From: Pseudarthrobacter sp. NBSH8
GTDB lineage: Bacteria; Actinomycetota; Actinomycetes; Actinomycetales; Micrococcaceae
Direction: 5' to 3'
Assembly (NCBI RefSeq): GCF_014217545.1
Contig: NZ_CP043178.1
Span: forward strand, 2,170,001-2,234,000
DNA: 64,000 nt
Each line of letters starts with the position of its first letter. Position 1 is the stretch's first letter. This document shows positions 10,145 to 18,939 of the stretch, piece after piece. Made by a program: the position numbers and the translations under genes. The notes beneath the pieces are model-generated. The model saw only the letters and a program-made list of their open reading frames with translations, did not search any database and had not been told where the DNA came from.

Positions 10145-10150
10145 TAGTGT
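10145..10150 (+). promoter_or_regulatory. Candidate -10 box for a leaderless pemK-like transcript
   Basis: TAGTGT fits the TANNNT -10 pattern and is followed by exactly six bases before the ATG at 10157, so transcription could start at the A of the start codon. No Shine-Dalgarno sequence is visible upstream of this ATG. This is pattern-based inference. Confidence 0.4.
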
Positions 10151-10156
10151 TGGCCC

Positions 10157-10663
10157 ATGACTTTCAACCTCCGCTCCTTGGCCAACGCCGTCCGGATCTC
10201 CGTCAGGGTCCTGCAGAACTTCCGTCCCGGCCCAACCCGACCTGCGGGACCGGACACGCCCGGCATCTATCCTGGCGACTTTGACGGCACGGCTGCCATA
10301 GAGTACGCCCCGCAGCCCGACGGCAGTCCCGACCCCGGCGAGATCGTGTGGACCTGGGTACCGTATGAAGAGGACCACAGCCGGGGCAAAGACCGTCCTG
10401 TTCTGCTGGTGGGCATGAGCGGCCGGTATCTGCTGGGAGTGATGCTCACCAGCAAGGACCACGACCATACCGGCAACGGCTCCGGAGACTACGTGGACAT
10501 CGGGACCGGCAGTTGGGACCGCCAGCAGCGGCCCAGCGAGGCCAACCTGGGACGGATCCTGCAGATCAGACCGGACTCCATCCGGCGCGAAGGTGCTGTT
10601 CTGGACCGGAAACGCTTCGATCTGGTGGCTGCAGGCATCCGGCGCCGACACGGCTGGAAATAG
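10157..10663 (+). CDS. PemK/MazF-like toxin family protein (orphan)
   Basis: The protein has 168 residues. About 45 residues of basic leader precede a PemK-like barrel: PDPGEIVWTWVPYEEDHSRG, then KDRPVLLVG, a central LLGVMLTSKDHD strand and a C-terminal RILQIRPDSIRREGAVLDRK. Classical family members are mRNA endoribonucleases. The region GEIVW..P(Y/F)...GKDRPVL aligns with the substrate-binding strands. No antitoxin-sized ORF is adjacent: lepA lies upstream on the other strand and rpsT follows 168 bases downstream. Position between lepA and rpsT suggests a stably inherited chromosomal gene. Whether it is a nuclease cannot be told from sequence alone. Confidence 0.82.
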   Translation: MTFNLRSLANAVRISVRVLQNFRPGPTRPAGPDTPGIYPGDFDGTAAIEYAPQPDGSPDPGEIVWTWVPYEEDHSRGKDRPVLLVGMSGRYLLGVMLTSKDHDHTGNGSGDYVDIGTGSWDRQQRPSEANLGRILQIRPDSIRREGAVLDRKRFDLVAAGIRRRHGWK

Positions 10664-10831
10664 CCCGCCAAATGGCCAGCCTGCGGGGGGTCTGCTATTC
10701 TGTATAGCTGTGTGTCCGTGCAGGTCGACGGCCACTCATGGTTGGTCGCCATAGGTATCCCCACGCCGCTCAGTCAATGGCCAATCTGAAAGCCCTCTAG
10801 ACCATTTCCGCATTAAAAAGAGAGTTCACAC

Positions 10832-11092
10832 GTGGCTAATATCAAGTCCCAGAAGAAGCGCATCCTTACCAACGAGAAGGCCCGCCTGCGCAACAACGCA
10901 GTCAAGTCTGAGCTGAAGACGGCCATCCGCGCCGTCAACACCGCCGTTGAGTCCACCGACAAGGATGCAGCTGCCGCTGCCCTGCTTGTTGCCGGCCGCA
11001 AGCTGGACAAGGCTGTCAGCAAGGGTGTTCTGCACAAGAACAACGCAGCAAACCGCAAGTCGGCCATCTCCAAGAAGGTCAACGCGCTGTAA
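10832..11092 (+). CDS. rpsT: 30S ribosomal protein S20
   Basis: An 86-residue, lysine-rich protein starting [20 protein letters not shown], the unmistakable S20 N-terminus. S20 is a primary 16S rRNA binder in the small subunit. The start is a GTG preceded by AAAAAGAGAG. The 168 bases upstream contain AT-rich TATTCT and TATAGC elements near 10696-10707 that could be -10 boxes. A perfect 13-bp hairpin follows the stop. Confidence 0.98.
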   Translation: MANIKSQKKRILTNEKARLRNNAVKSELKTAIRAVNTAVESTDKDAAAAALLVAGRKLDKAVSKGVLHKNNAANRKSAISKKVNAL

Positions 11093-11120
11093 AGTTTCCA
11101 GTTCGCCTGAACTGATGATT

Positions 11121-11149
11121 GTGGCCGGCACCCGATGGGTGCCGGCCAC
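11121..11149. terminator. Bidirectional hairpin terminator, rpsT / holA
   Basis: A perfect 13-bp inverted repeat (GTGGCCGGCACCC with a GAT loop) starts 28 bases after the rpsT stop and is followed by CATCTTTAAG. rpsT and holA converge here, so it can serve both; only a weak T-run is present on the plus strand. Confidence 0.85.
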
Positions 11150-11211
11150 ACATCTTTAAGTCGCCAGCCTCTACGTCAGCGTTACCTACGTAGCCCCGCA
11201 GTCAACTGGAT

Positions 11212-12228
11212 TCAGTGCCCGCGCACAGAGGTTGCAATGACGGTCACGGCATGTTCAACGGCATAGACGGGATCACGCGAAAGGCCTTTGACCTGGGCAT
11301 CGGCCTCGGCGGTCGCCTGGATGGAGCGGACCAGGCCTTCCGGGGTCCACCGGCGCACATCGCGCTGAGCCTGCTCGACGAGCCACGGCTGCATGCCCAA
11401 GTCCCGGGCGATCTGTGCCGGGGACCCCTGGGCGCCGGCAACTTTAGCCACCGTCCGCAGCTTGGCCGCCAGCGCCGCCACCAGCGGAACCGGATCGGCT
11501 CCGGTGGCAAGCGCGTGGCGAAGGATGGAGAGAGCTATTGGCCCGTTTCCGGCCATGGCAGCGTCCGCGACCTTGAACGCCGTGGCCTCAATCCGGCCGC
11601 CATAGTAGCGGTCCACCATGTCCGGGGTCACTGCCCCCGTGGCATCCGCGATCAGCTGGCTGCACGCCGCCGCGAGTTCCGAAAGATTGGCGCCAACGGC
11701 GTTCACCAGCGTCTGTACGGCATCCGAGCTGATCTTGCGTCCGGCTGCCCTGAATTCAGTCGACACGAAGGTGGCCTTATCCGCATCCTTCTTCAGGGGC
11801 TGGCAGTCCACCACCGGCCAACCGCCCGCTTTGATAGCGTCGAGGAGCTTCTTGCCGCGGACTCCCCCGGCGTGGCGCAGGACGAGCACCGCGTCCGGTT
11901 CCGGGCGGGCCAGGTAGGTCAGCGCGTCGGCCAGGAAAGCATCGTTCATGCCTTCTACGCCTTCGACTACGATCAGCTTGCGCTCACCGAAGAGTGAGGG
12001 GCTGACATTCATCGCGAGGGTTCCGGCTTCGTAGGCGCCGGCTGTCAGGCGGCTGACTTCCACGTCGGGGAATGCCCTGCGCACCTGGGCGCGGAGATGG
12101 TCCATGGCACGGATGCCGAGGTATTCCTCCGGTCCGCCCACGAGGACGATTTCGGCTGGCGTCACGTCCCGCCAGGTGGCCGTGTTGGACGCCGGAGTCC
12201 TGGTTCGAGTGGTCTGGGCTGCGGCCAT
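11212..12228 (-). CDS. holA: DNA polymerase III subunit delta
   Basis: The 338-residue protein has the organisation of HolA. An N-terminal AAA-like domain holds the segments IVLVGGPEEYLGIRAMDHL and SLFGERKLIVVEGVEG. The middle part contains ALVLRHAGG-type strands and KKLLDAI. The helical C-terminal clamp-loader collar has GNGPIALSILRHALATGADP and LGMQPWLVEQA. Delta opens the beta clamp within the clamp-loader complex. The gene start lies inside the 3' end of comEC (67-base overlap), so the comEC-holA pair is translationally close. It converges with rpsT. Confidence 0.93.
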   Translation of the reverse strand: MAAAQTTRTRTPASNTATWRDVTPAEIVLVGGPEEYLGIRAMDHLRAQVRRAFPDVEVSRLTAGAYEAGTLAMNVSPSLFGERKLIVVEGVEGMNDAFLADALTYLARPEPDAVLVLRHAGGVRGKKLLDAIKAGGWPVVDCQPLKKDADKATFVSTEFRAAGRKISSDAVQTLVNAVGANLSELAAACSQLIADATGAVTPDMVDRYYGGRIEATAFKVADAAMAGNGPIALSILRHALATGADPVPLVAALAAKLRTVAKVAGAQGSPAQIARDLGMQPWLVEQAQRDVRRWTPEGLVRSIQATAEADAQVKGLSRDPVYAVEHAVTVIATSVRGH

Positions 12229-14159
12229 GGTGGATTCCTCCCGGAAATTCTGGTGCGGTGTCTAAGCCTGCCACGGTGGGCCGTCGCCGCCAAGCCGGGG
12301 GCACGCTGGCTTGGCCAACGTCGGCCTGGCCGGCACCGGGACACCGCGGCCCCCAGATGCCCTTCCAGTAGGTCCAACACGGATTCGGTCCGGGCGTGCA
12401 GTACCCGGACCCCCCGGAACACCTGCCGCGGCCTGACGGATAGCCACACAATGGCAAACGTCAGCCCGGAGAGCAGCACCATGGTCAGGAGTCCGGATGG
12501 TCCTTCGGGCCAGGGCAGCGCAGCCCCCGGCAATCCGGCCGTGATCCGCGCGGTTCCTGCCACGCCGGCGCTGAAAGTACCTGCCAAGGCGATCAGGACG
12601 GTGGCCAGCCACGGCGCAGCAACCACCACTGGGACCGCTGCCGTTCCCAGCAACGTCACCGGTGCTACCAGCGGGGCTGCCATCAGGTTCGCGAGCAGGG
12701 AGTATGTGGAGAACTGGGGCTGCAGGAGCACAATCACCGGGCCGCACAGCAACTGCGCGGAGAGCGGAACGGCGCAGGCCGCGGCTGCCCAGCGTGGAAT
12801 AACTGCCGGGGTCCAGTCGATCATCCGTCGGCCCAGGACGATGATGCCCAGGGTCGCGAGTACGGACAGGAGGAACCCAAAGCTGGTACCGAGGCCGGGG
12901 TCCATCAGGAGCAGGCCCATTACGGCGAGGCAGAGGAAACTGAGGCCGCGGCCCGTCCGGCCGCCTGCCAACGCGGCCACTGCGATTGAACCCATCAGCG
13001 CGGCACGCAGCACGCTCGCGTCCGGGCCCACGAGCACCACAAACATGGCCAGGCCGGTCAGTGCCAGTCCCCCGGCAGGGAGCCGGGGCAGGCGAAGGCT
13101 GCGTGCAGCGATCAGCAGCGCACCCAGGACCAGGCTGCAGTTTGCTCCGCTGACCGCGGTCAGGTGGGTCATGCCCACAGTTTTCATCGCCGCATTGAGC
13201 CCTTCGTCCAGGGCGCTGGTATCTCCGGTGACCATGCCCGGGAGGAGACCGGCCGGATCTGCGGCAAGAAAAGCCGCAGCGGAGACATAGCGGACGCGCA
13301 GGTCCTTGGCGACAAGCTGCCAGGCGGGGGCATCGGCATCATCAACTGCGGCGCTGCCGACGGTCCCGGAACCGGCACGGGGTGGCAGGGAAGCCGACAG
13401 GACAGCGGTTTCCTGCTGGCCTGCGTCGGGCGCCTTCAGCTTGCCGGCCGTCCGGACCACCTGCCCGGGCACCAGGTCCCCCCAGCCCTTGCCGCCCATG
13501 ACCACCAATGGGGCACGCGTGCGGATGACCTGGCTGCTGACGGTAATCTCCGCTGTCTGCGCCGTTACCGACCACCGTGCGGGCGGCCCAGAAGTTCCCG
13601 GGACGGTCATGGCACGCGGGGATCCAGTGACTTCCAGGATGGCCACCACCGAGTTCCCGGCCGCGACAGCTTCGGCAAACGGCCCGTCGTGGCGTTGGGA
13701 CGAGGAGACAGCCGAATGGGCAGCTGCGGTCGCGGCCAGTAACAAGGCAACCGCGGTGGTCATCAAAAAGCTCCGCCGGCCCGCCACCAGCGCCCTGCCT
13801 CGCAACGCCCGGATCAACAGACAGGCGGCCGACAGCACCAACCCGCAGCAGAGCCCTACCAGCGCCCCTGGGGCAAGCCAAACGCCGGCGACAGCGGCAC
13901 TCCAGACGAGGAGGGCGGGCAGCGCCAGCCTGACGTCCGTGCGCCGGCGCGGCGCACCCGCTGATGAAATCGACGGCTCCTTGCCTCGAAGTTTTGTCCC
14001 AACGCGTTCACCCAGCCTGCGGAGGTTCAGCCCCACGGCTCGAACCCCGGAGGGCGGAGTTACAGCCGGCCTACCCACGGAAGCCGGGAACGCTCCGGGA
14101 GCCCGCTGGCCCTGCACGGCTGAGTCAACAAAGCGGCTCCACCGGCTGCGCCCGGCCAC
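12162..14159 (-). CDS. comEC: ComEC/Rec2 competence membrane protein without beta-lactamase domain
   Basis: A 665-residue membrane protein with many hydrophobic helices. The Competence domain is clear: THLTAVSGANCSLVLGALLI (about residues 330-350), then VLRAALMGSIAVAAL and SFGFLLSVLATLGIIVLGRR. ComEC forms the channel carrying transforming DNA across the membrane. Many homologues are 750-850 residues and end in a metallo-beta-lactamase domain. Here the hydrophobic part is followed by only about 90 Arg/Pro-rich residues with no HXHXDH motif, and the frame runs into holA. No other minus-strand frame there encodes the missing domain. The GTG start abuts the comEA stop. The tail may be degenerate, or this may be the short form of the family. 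Confidence 0.87.
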   Translation of the reverse strand: MAGRSRWSRFVDSAVQGQRAPGAFPASVGRPAVTPPSGVRAVGLNLRRLGERVGTKLRGKEPSISSAGAPRRRTDVRLALPALLVWSAAVAGVWLAPGALVGLCCGLVLSAACLLIRALRGRALVAGRRSFLMTTAVALLLAATAAAHSAVSSSQRHDGPFAEAVAAGNSVVAILEVTGSPRAMTVPGTSGPPARWSVTAQTAEITVSSQVIRTRAPLVVMGGKGWGDLVPGQVVRTAGKLKAPDAGQQETAVLSASLPPRAGSGTVGSAAVDDADAPAWQLVAKDLRVRYVSAAAFLAADPAGLLPGMVTGDTSALDEGLNAAMKTVGMTHLTAVSGANCSLVLGALLIAARSLRLPRLPAGGLALTGLAMFVVLVGPDASVLRAALMGSIAVAALAGGRTGRGLSFLCLAVMGLLLMDPGLGTSFGFLLSVLATLGIIVLGRRMIDWTPAVIPRWAAAACAVPLSAQLLCGPVIVLLQPQFSTYSLLANLMAAPLVAPVTLLGTAAVPVVVAAPWLATVLIALAGTFSAGVAGTARITAGLPGAALPWPEGPSGLLTMVLLSGLTFAIVWLSVRPRQVFRGVRVLHARTESVLDLLEGHLGAAVSRCRPGRRWPSQRAPGLAATAHRGRLRHRTRISGRNPPWPQPRPLEPGLRRPTRPPGGT

Positions 14160-14160
14160 C

Positions 14161-15054
14161 TCAGACCCTTACCAGGGGAAGAAGCGTTTCGAGCATCTTG
14201 GGGCCCACCCCGTCCACGGCGTCAAGTTCCTCGACCGAGGTGAAGGGGCCGTGTTCCTTGCGCCAGTCCACGATCCGCTGAGCCAGCACTGGCCCAACTT
14301 TCGGCAGCGCGTCCAACTCTTCGACGCTTGCCGTGTTGAGGTTGACCTTTCCTCCTGCTGACGCGGTCCCACTATTGCCAGGCTCCTCGCCAGCTTCCCC
14401 GGGTGGGCCGGACGATCCGGCGGGGATTTCTTCGCCGGCCTGGGGAACGTAGAGTTTTTGTCCGTCCGTCAGTACGGCAGCAAGGTTGAGCCGGTTCAGG
14501 TCTGCAGCGGGCGTGCCGCCACCTGCCGCGGCGATTGCCTGGTGAACCCGGCTGCCCGCGGGCAACTGCACAACCCCGGGCACGGCGACGGCCCCGGCCA
14601 CGTGGATGACGACGGTGCCGGCCTGTGGACTTTCCGGCGCCAGTTCAGGCTGCCCGGCCCCGCGCGGCTCCGGGCCTTGGGTGACCGCCCCCGCAGGCAT
14701 GCTGCCCTGGGCGGAGCTGTCACTCAGTGGCCTGACTTCGGGCTGGCCGGCGGCTACCTGAACCCAGAACCAGAAGCTACCAAGTACCGCGAGGGCAGCA
14801 ATGAGCAGGGCGACCCGCAGGCCCACCCGCCATCTCAGGGCCGGACCCGTCCTGTCTGTACCGGCAGGGGACTCATCAGCGGCCCCCGAAGCGGCGTCGT
14901 CAGACGAACCGTGAGCGCCGCCGTCGTACTCAAACACCCTTTCGCCGCCGTCGGTGAGCAGTAGCCCCGGGCCGGCTCCGAGCGTGGACCGCAGCCGGTC
15001 CCGGGCATGCCGGGCCCCCTGGCGTGCTGCTGCTCCAGCGTCCCGGCGTGACAT
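14161..15054 (-). CDS. comEA: ComEA-type DNA-binding protein (SLBB plus helix-hairpin-helix)
   Basis: The 297-residue protein has about 85 cytoplasmic residues, one transmembrane helix (ALLIAALAVLGSFWFWVQVA), and a variable linker. An SLBB domain follows (VVIHVAGAVAVPGVVQLPAG through AAVLTDGQKLYVPQAGEE). Last comes a double helix-hairpin-helix (VNLNTASVEELDALPKVGP and VEELDAVDGVGPKMLETLLP). This is the standard ComEA receptor layout for double-stranded DNA on the outer face of the membrane. It directly precedes comEC with essentially no gap, so the two form an operon. Whether the organism is naturally competent cannot be judged. Confidence 0.93.
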   Translation of the reverse strand: MSRRDAGAAARQGARHARDRLRSTLGAGPGLLLTDGGERVFEYDGGAHGSSDDAASGAADESPAGTDRTGPALRWRVGLRVALLIAALAVLGSFWFWVQVAAGQPEVRPLSDSSAQGSMPAGAVTQGPEPRGAGQPELAPESPQAGTVVIHVAGAVAVPGVVQLPAGSRVHQAIAAAGGGTPAADLNRLNLAAVLTDGQKLYVPQAGEEIPAGSSGPPGEAGEEPGNSGTASAGGKVNLNTASVEELDALPKVGPVLAQRIVDWRKEHGPFTSVEELDAVDGVGPKMLETLLPLVRV

Positions 15055-15077
15055 GCACCCAACGCTAGGGAAGCATC

Positions 15078-15101
15078 GCCGCCGGGGACAGCCCCGGCGG
15101 C
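15078..15101 (-). terminator. GC-rich hairpin after degV
   Basis: A perfect 10-bp inverted repeat (GCCGCCGGGG, loop of four, CCCCGGCGGC) lies 31 bases after the degV stop codon and before the comEA start. There is no U-run, so termination is plausible but not certain. Confidence 0.55.
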
Positions 15102-15131
15102 ACCTATGTGGAAACCGCTGGGTGGAAGCTA

Positions 15132-16157
15132 CTATGTCGAAGCTGCCGGGAGCTCCGACTCTGGGTTCCGCACAGTTGGGCCGTTCTCCCCCACGATCAC
15201 CGCGAGCACGCCAAGCCCGGCGTGGGCTGCCAGGACGGCGGGCAGGGAGCTGATCTGGGCCGGCGGGCAGCTGGGCAGGGCGGCGGACAGCCTGGCTGCC
15301 AAAGCTTCTGCCTCAGCCGGATTCCCGAAGTGGTGGACGGCGAGGCGGGCCTGGCCGCGAGGGCGCGACGCGGCGTCCGCGGCGGCCAGCTCCTCGAGCC
15401 GGGCGACAGCTTTTGCTGCCGATCTGACCTTTTCCAGCGGTATGATCTTGCCGTCGTCGACGGCCAGGATGGGTTTGATGGCGAACATGGTCCCCAGCAG
15501 CGACGCGGCCGCGCCGATCCGCCCGCCCCGGCGGAGCTGTTCAAGGCTGGGCACGTAGAAATAGACCTTGGTGCGCGCGAACTGCGCCGCCGCCGCGGCG
15601 ACTACGGCTGTGGTGTCGCTGCCTGCCGCGGCTGCTGCCACCGCGGCCTGGACACCCATACCCAGAGCCATGCCCACGGTGGAGGAGTCGAGGACTTCCA
15701 CCGGGATTGTCACCCGGGTGGCCGCGAGCCTCGCCGCATCCGCGGTGCCGGACAAGCCTCCGGAGATGTGAATGGAGACCACGCTTTTGTAGCCCAGGCG
15801 TTCAGCGGCCAGGAAGACCTGTTCAAACTGTCCCGGTGACGGGCGGGACGTCTTGACCGATGTGCCGCTGGCGAGTGCCAGCGCAATGGTTTCGGTGATG
15901 TCGTCTTCGCCCTCGCCGTAGATTTCCGCGCCCACCATAACGGGCATTGGGATGACAGTCAGGCGTCCGTCACCGGCGCACGAACGCACCCAGTCGGGCG
16001 GCAGTGCGGAGGCAGAGTCGGTAACCACTGCGGTACGGACGACGACGGCGGGCGCCACCGGGGCTGGCGACGGTTGCGTGCCAGGGCGCGGTGCGGGACG
16101 GAGGGCAGCCAGACGCTCCCGGAGCCAAAGCCAGGCAGCGGCGTCACGGTCGGGCAA
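15132..16157 (-). CDS. DegV family fatty-acid-binding protein
   Basis: The protein has 341 residues, somewhat long for the family because of about 40 extra N-terminal residues rich in Ala and Pro. The DegV core begins at VVRTAVVTDSASALPPDW and includes the hallmarks SGTSVKTSRPSPGQF, SIHISGGLSGT and VEVLDSSTVGMALG. DegV (FakB-like) proteins bind a fatty acid and, in Firmicutes, present it to the FakA kinase for phosphorylation. No fakA is in this window. The gene lies between leuS and comEA, the usual actinobacterial position, and has flanking hairpins suggesting its own transcript. Confidence 0.9.
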   Translation of the reverse strand: MPDRDAAAWLWLRERLAALRPAPRPGTQPSPAPVAPAVVVRTAVVTDSASALPPDWVRSCAGDGRLTVIPMPVMVGAEIYGEGEDDITETIALALASGTSVKTSRPSPGQFEQVFLAAERLGYKSVVSIHISGGLSGTADAARLAATRVTIPVEVLDSSTVGMALGMGVQAAVAAAAAGSDTTAVVAAAAAQFARTKVYFYVPSLEQLRRGGRIGAAASLLGTMFAIKPILAVDDGKIIPLEKVRSAAKAVARLEELAAADAASRPRGQARLAVHHFGNPAEAEALAARLSAALPSCPPAQISSLPAVLAAHAGLGVLAVIVGENGPTVRNPESELPAAST

Positions 16158-16176
16158 GAGCGCCTCCTGGTCTAGG

Positions 16177-16206
16177 ACCGGCCGCCGGTTGGAACCGGCG
16201 GCCGGT
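16177..16206 (-). terminator. leuS terminator hairpin
   Basis: A perfect 14-bp inverted repeat (ACCGGCCGCCGGTT, 2-base loop, AACCGGCGGCCGGT) begins 9 bases after the leuS stop. It is among the strongest hairpins in the window; no long U-run follows, as is common in high-GC actinobacteria. Confidence 0.8.
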
Positions 16207-16214
16207 GTCCCGGG

Positions 16215-18746
16215 CTAGGCCGGGACGATGTTGACCAGTTTAGGCGCTCGCACGATCACCGTGCGGATGCCGCGGCCGTCAAGCGCGCGCTGGACGTTTT
16301 CGCTGGCCAGGGCCAGTTCCCGCAGTTCGTCTTCGCCGATTCCCGGCGAGACTTCGACGCGGTCACGGACTTTGCCCTGGACCTGGACCACCGCGGTGAC
16401 GGTCTCCTGGACCAGCAGCGCTTCGTCGTGTACCGGCCAGCCGGCGTTGGCCACGGACGCGGGATGGCCCAGGACGTTCCACATGTCTTCCGCCGTGTAC
16501 GGCGCGAAGAGGCTCAGGATGACGGCAACGGCTTCCGCCGCCTCCCGGACAGCGGGATCCGCGCCACCGGCGCCGCCGGCTGCATCTATGGCCTTGCGTG
16601 TTGCGTTGACCAGCTCCATCAGCTTGGCCACCACCACGTTGAACTTGTTGGTGTCCAGCAGCGCGGCGGCGTCAGCGATGGTGCGGTGCGTGACGGAACG
16701 CAAAGCACGGTCACCGGCGGCCACATCGGCACCAGGCTCGCTGGTGACGTCCTGCGCCAGGCGCCAGGCACGGGCCAGGAACTTGGCGGAGCCCGACGGC
16801 GAAACGTCCGCCCAGTCGACGTCGTCCTCCGGCGGGGACGCGAAGATCATGGTCAGGCGGACAGCGTCCACGCCGTACTTGTCCAGCTGCTCGCTGAGGT
16901 CAACGCCGTTGCCCAGCGATTTGCTCATGGCCTTGCCCCCGTTGAGGACCTGGCCCTGGTTCAGCAGCGCGCTGAAGGGCTCGTCGGCGTCGATCATGCC
17001 GAGGTCGTGGATGACCTTGGTAAAGAACCGGGCGTACAGCAGGTGCAGGATGGCATGCTCCACGCCACCCACATACTGGCCCACGGGCATCCACTCGTTG
17101 ATCTTCGCCGGATCGAACGGGCCCTCGGTGTACTGCGGCGAGACGAACCGCAGGAAGTACCAGGACGAGTCCACGAAGGTGTCCATGGTGTCGGTGTCGC
17201 GCTTTGCCGGCCCGTGGCAATTGGGACAGTCGACGTTGACCCAGGCTTCGGCGGCGGCCAGCGGTGACGTGCCCTTCGGGGACAGGTCCTCGCCGCGCAG
17301 GTCCGCCGGCAGCCTGACAGGCAGCTGTTCGTCAGGAACCGGAACCTCGCCGCAGGCAGGGCAGTGGATGATCGGGATGGGCGTGCCCCAGAACCGCTGA
17401 CGGCTCAGCAGCCAGTCACGCAGGCGGAAGTTGACGAACTTCTCGCCGGTGCCCTGCTTTTCGAGGATGTCGATGGCAGCGGGGATGGCTTCTGCCTTGG
17501 GCAGCCCATCGAGGATGCCTGAGTTGATCAGGGTGCCCTCGCCGGAGGTGGCTTTGCCGGAAACGGCGGGGTCCTCCTCACCTGTGTCCAACACGGCCCG
17601 GACGGGCAGGTCGAACGTCGTGGCAAAGTCGAGGTCGCGCTGGTCGTGGGCCGGGACGGCCATGATGGCGCCGGTGCCGTAGTCGGCCAGGACGTAGTCA
17701 GCAGCCCAGACCGGCAGCCTTTCACCGTTCAGGGGGTTGACGGCGTAGCGGCCGGTGAAGACACCCGTCTTTTCACGGTCGGTGGACTGGCGTTCGATTT
17801 CGGTCAGCGCCTTGACCTGTTCGCGGTAGGCGTCCAGAGCGGCGGCGTACTCTTCGGTGACGAGTTCGACGGCGATCGGGGCGTCGGCGGCCACAACAAA
17901 GAACGTGGCACCGTACAGGGTGTCCGGGCGGGTGGTGAAGACGGTGACGTCCTTGGCGGGCTTGCCGCCGGCGGCTTCGATCACAAAGGTGACGTGGGCA
18001 CCTTCGGAGCGGCCGATCCAGTTCTTCTGCATCGCCAGAACCCGCTCGGGCCAGTGGCCGCGCAGCCCGTCCATGTCATCGAGCAGCCGGTCAGCGTACT
18101 CGGTGATTTTGAAGTACCACTGGTTCAGGGATTTCTTGGTGACGGGGGTGCCGCAGCGTTCGCAGGCACCATTGACCACCTGTTCATTGGCCAGGACGGT
18201 CTGGTCCTTGGGGCACCAGTTAACCGGGGAGTCCTTGCGGTATGCCAGGCCCCGCTCGTAGAAGCGCTTGAACAGCCACTGGGTCCAGCGGTAGTACTCG
18301 GGGTCCGAGGTGTGCACCCGCCGGGACCAGTCCGCGGATATCGCGTAACGCTTGAACGACGCCGCCTGGGTGTCGATGTTGGCGTAGGTCCACTCGCTCG
18401 GGTGGGCATTGCGCTTGATGGCGGCGTTTTCCGCCGGCAGGCCGAAGGAGTCCCAGCCGATCGGGTGCAGGACGTCGAAGCCCTTTTGCCGCAGGTACCG
18501 GGCCACGACATCGCCCATGGCAAAAGCCTCGGCGTGGCCCATGTGCAGGTCACCCGAGGGGTACGGGAACATGTCCAGCACGTAGCGGCGCTCGCGGGAA
18601 CCATCATCCACCGGGGTGAAAACCTTAAGGTCTTCCCACACCTGCGGCCACTTGGCCTCCATCGCCGCGAAGCTGTAGGCACCCTCTTCGGGTGTTTCCG
18701 CCGCCACTGCTGCTGTTCCGGTCTCTGTCTCCGGCTGAACGCTCAC
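16215..18746 (-). CDS. leuS: Leucine--tRNA ligase
   Basis: Class I synthetase of 843 residues that charges tRNA-Leu in the cytoplasm. The HIGH motif is HMGH within [15 protein letters not shown] (about residues 50-60). The KMSKS loop is [15 protein letters not shown]. The editing domain contains [16 protein letters not shown]. The zinc-type cysteine pairs in [12 protein letters not shown] and the CERCGTP region are visible. I place the start at the GTG at 18746 (VQPETETGT...), because the frame extends 59 codons further upstream to 18923 only by reading through the leader hairpin region. Expression is probably controlled by a leucine-codon attenuator at 18838-18927. Confidence 0.97.
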   Translation of the reverse strand: MSVQPETETGTAAVAAETPEEGAYSFAAMEAKWPQVWEDLKVFTPVDDGSRERRYVLDMFPYPSGDLHMGHAEAFAMGDVVARYLRQKGFDVLHPIGWDSFGLPAENAAIKRNAHPSEWTYANIDTQAASFKRYAISADWSRRVHTSDPEYYRWTQWLFKRFYERGLAYRKDSPVNWCPKDQTVLANEQVVNGACERCGTPVTKKSLNQWYFKITEYADRLLDDMDGLRGHWPERVLAMQKNWIGRSEGAHVTFVIEAAGGKPAKDVTVFTTRPDTLYGATFFVVAADAPIAVELVTEEYAAALDAYREQVKALTEIERQSTDREKTGVFTGRYAVNPLNGERLPVWAADYVLADYGTGAIMAVPAHDQRDLDFATTFDLPVRAVLDTGEEDPAVSGKATSGEGTLINSGILDGLPKAEAIPAAIDILEKQGTGEKFVNFRLRDWLLSRQRFWGTPIPIIHCPACGEVPVPDEQLPVRLPADLRGEDLSPKGTSPLAAAEAWVNVDCPNCHGPAKRDTDTMDTFVDSSWYFLRFVSPQYTEGPFDPAKINEWMPVGQYVGGVEHAILHLLYARFFTKVIHDLGMIDADEPFSALLNQGQVLNGGKAMSKSLGNGVDLSEQLDKYGVDAVRLTMIFASPPEDDVDWADVSPSGSAKFLARAWRLAQDVTSEPGADVAAGDRALRSVTHRTIADAAALLDTNKFNVVVAKLMELVNATRKAIDAAGGAGGADPAVREAAEAVAVILSLFAPYTAEDMWNVLGHPASVANAGWPVHDEALLVQETVTAVVQVQGKVRDRVEVSPGIGEDELRELALASENVQRALDGRGIRTVIVRAPKLVNIVPA

Positions 18747-18837
18747 TGCTGCCCTCTTCTGTTCTGTTGTGGCATCGGTACTGCCGCAACGGTCTGATCC
18801 CCTCTGCTGCCGGCCCGTCAAACGTGCCCGGACACAC

Positions 18838-18861
18838 AAAAGCCCCTCTCCATGGAGGGGC
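18838..18861 (-). terminator. Putative attenuator terminator in the leuS leader
   Basis: On the minus strand GCCCCTC, a six-base loop and GAGGGGC are followed directly by TTTTGTGTGT, giving a short intrinsic terminator about 90 bases before the leuS start and 40 bases after the leader peptide stop. An upstream hairpin, TCCGG-6-CCGGA (18875-18890), and the GCCGCGCGGC palindrome (18862-18871) could form competing structures. The combination suggests transcription attenuation. Confidence 0.7.
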
Positions 18862-18900
18862 AGCCGCGCGGCATTCCGGTTGATTCCGGACACCGGGCGG

Positions 18901-18927
18901 CTAGCTAAGCAGAAGGATCGCACGCAT
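18901..18927 (-). CDS. leuS leader peptide MRAILLLS
   Basis: An eight-codon ORF: ATG CGT GCG ATC CTT CTG CTT AGC TAG. It encodes MRAILLLS, with an Ile codon and three consecutive Leu codons just before the stop. It precedes a GC hairpin plus U-run and then leuS. Leucine-rich mini-ORFs before leucine genes are the signature of ribosome-mediated attenuation: when charged tRNA-Leu is scarce the ribosome stalls at the Leu codons and prevents the terminator from forming. No Shine-Dalgarno sequence precedes it. Instead a TAAAGT box lies six bases upstream, which fits a leaderless message. Function is inferred. Confidence 0.7.
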   Translation of the reverse strand: MRAILLLS

Positions 18928-18933
18928 AGGACT

Positions 18934-18939
18934 ACTTTA
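18934..18939 (-). promoter_or_regulatory. Candidate -10 box for the leaderless leuS leader
   Basis: TAAAGT matches TANNNT and is separated by six bases from the ATG of the leader peptide, so the transcript would begin at or next to that A. No clear -35 box was seen. Confidence 0.5.

Noticed and set aside
17646..18797. 383-codon plus-strand frame opposite leuS
   Set aside because: Shadow frame with no recognisable domain.
18747..18923. Extended leuS N-terminus from a GTG at 18923
   Set aside because: It would be translated through the terminator hairpin and adds a Cys/Arg-rich stretch not found in LeuRS; the GTG at 18746 fits the family.
18747..18927. T-box riboswitch before leuS
   Set aside because: No T-box sequence or specifier-loop stem could be found; the Leu-codon leader explains the hairpin better.
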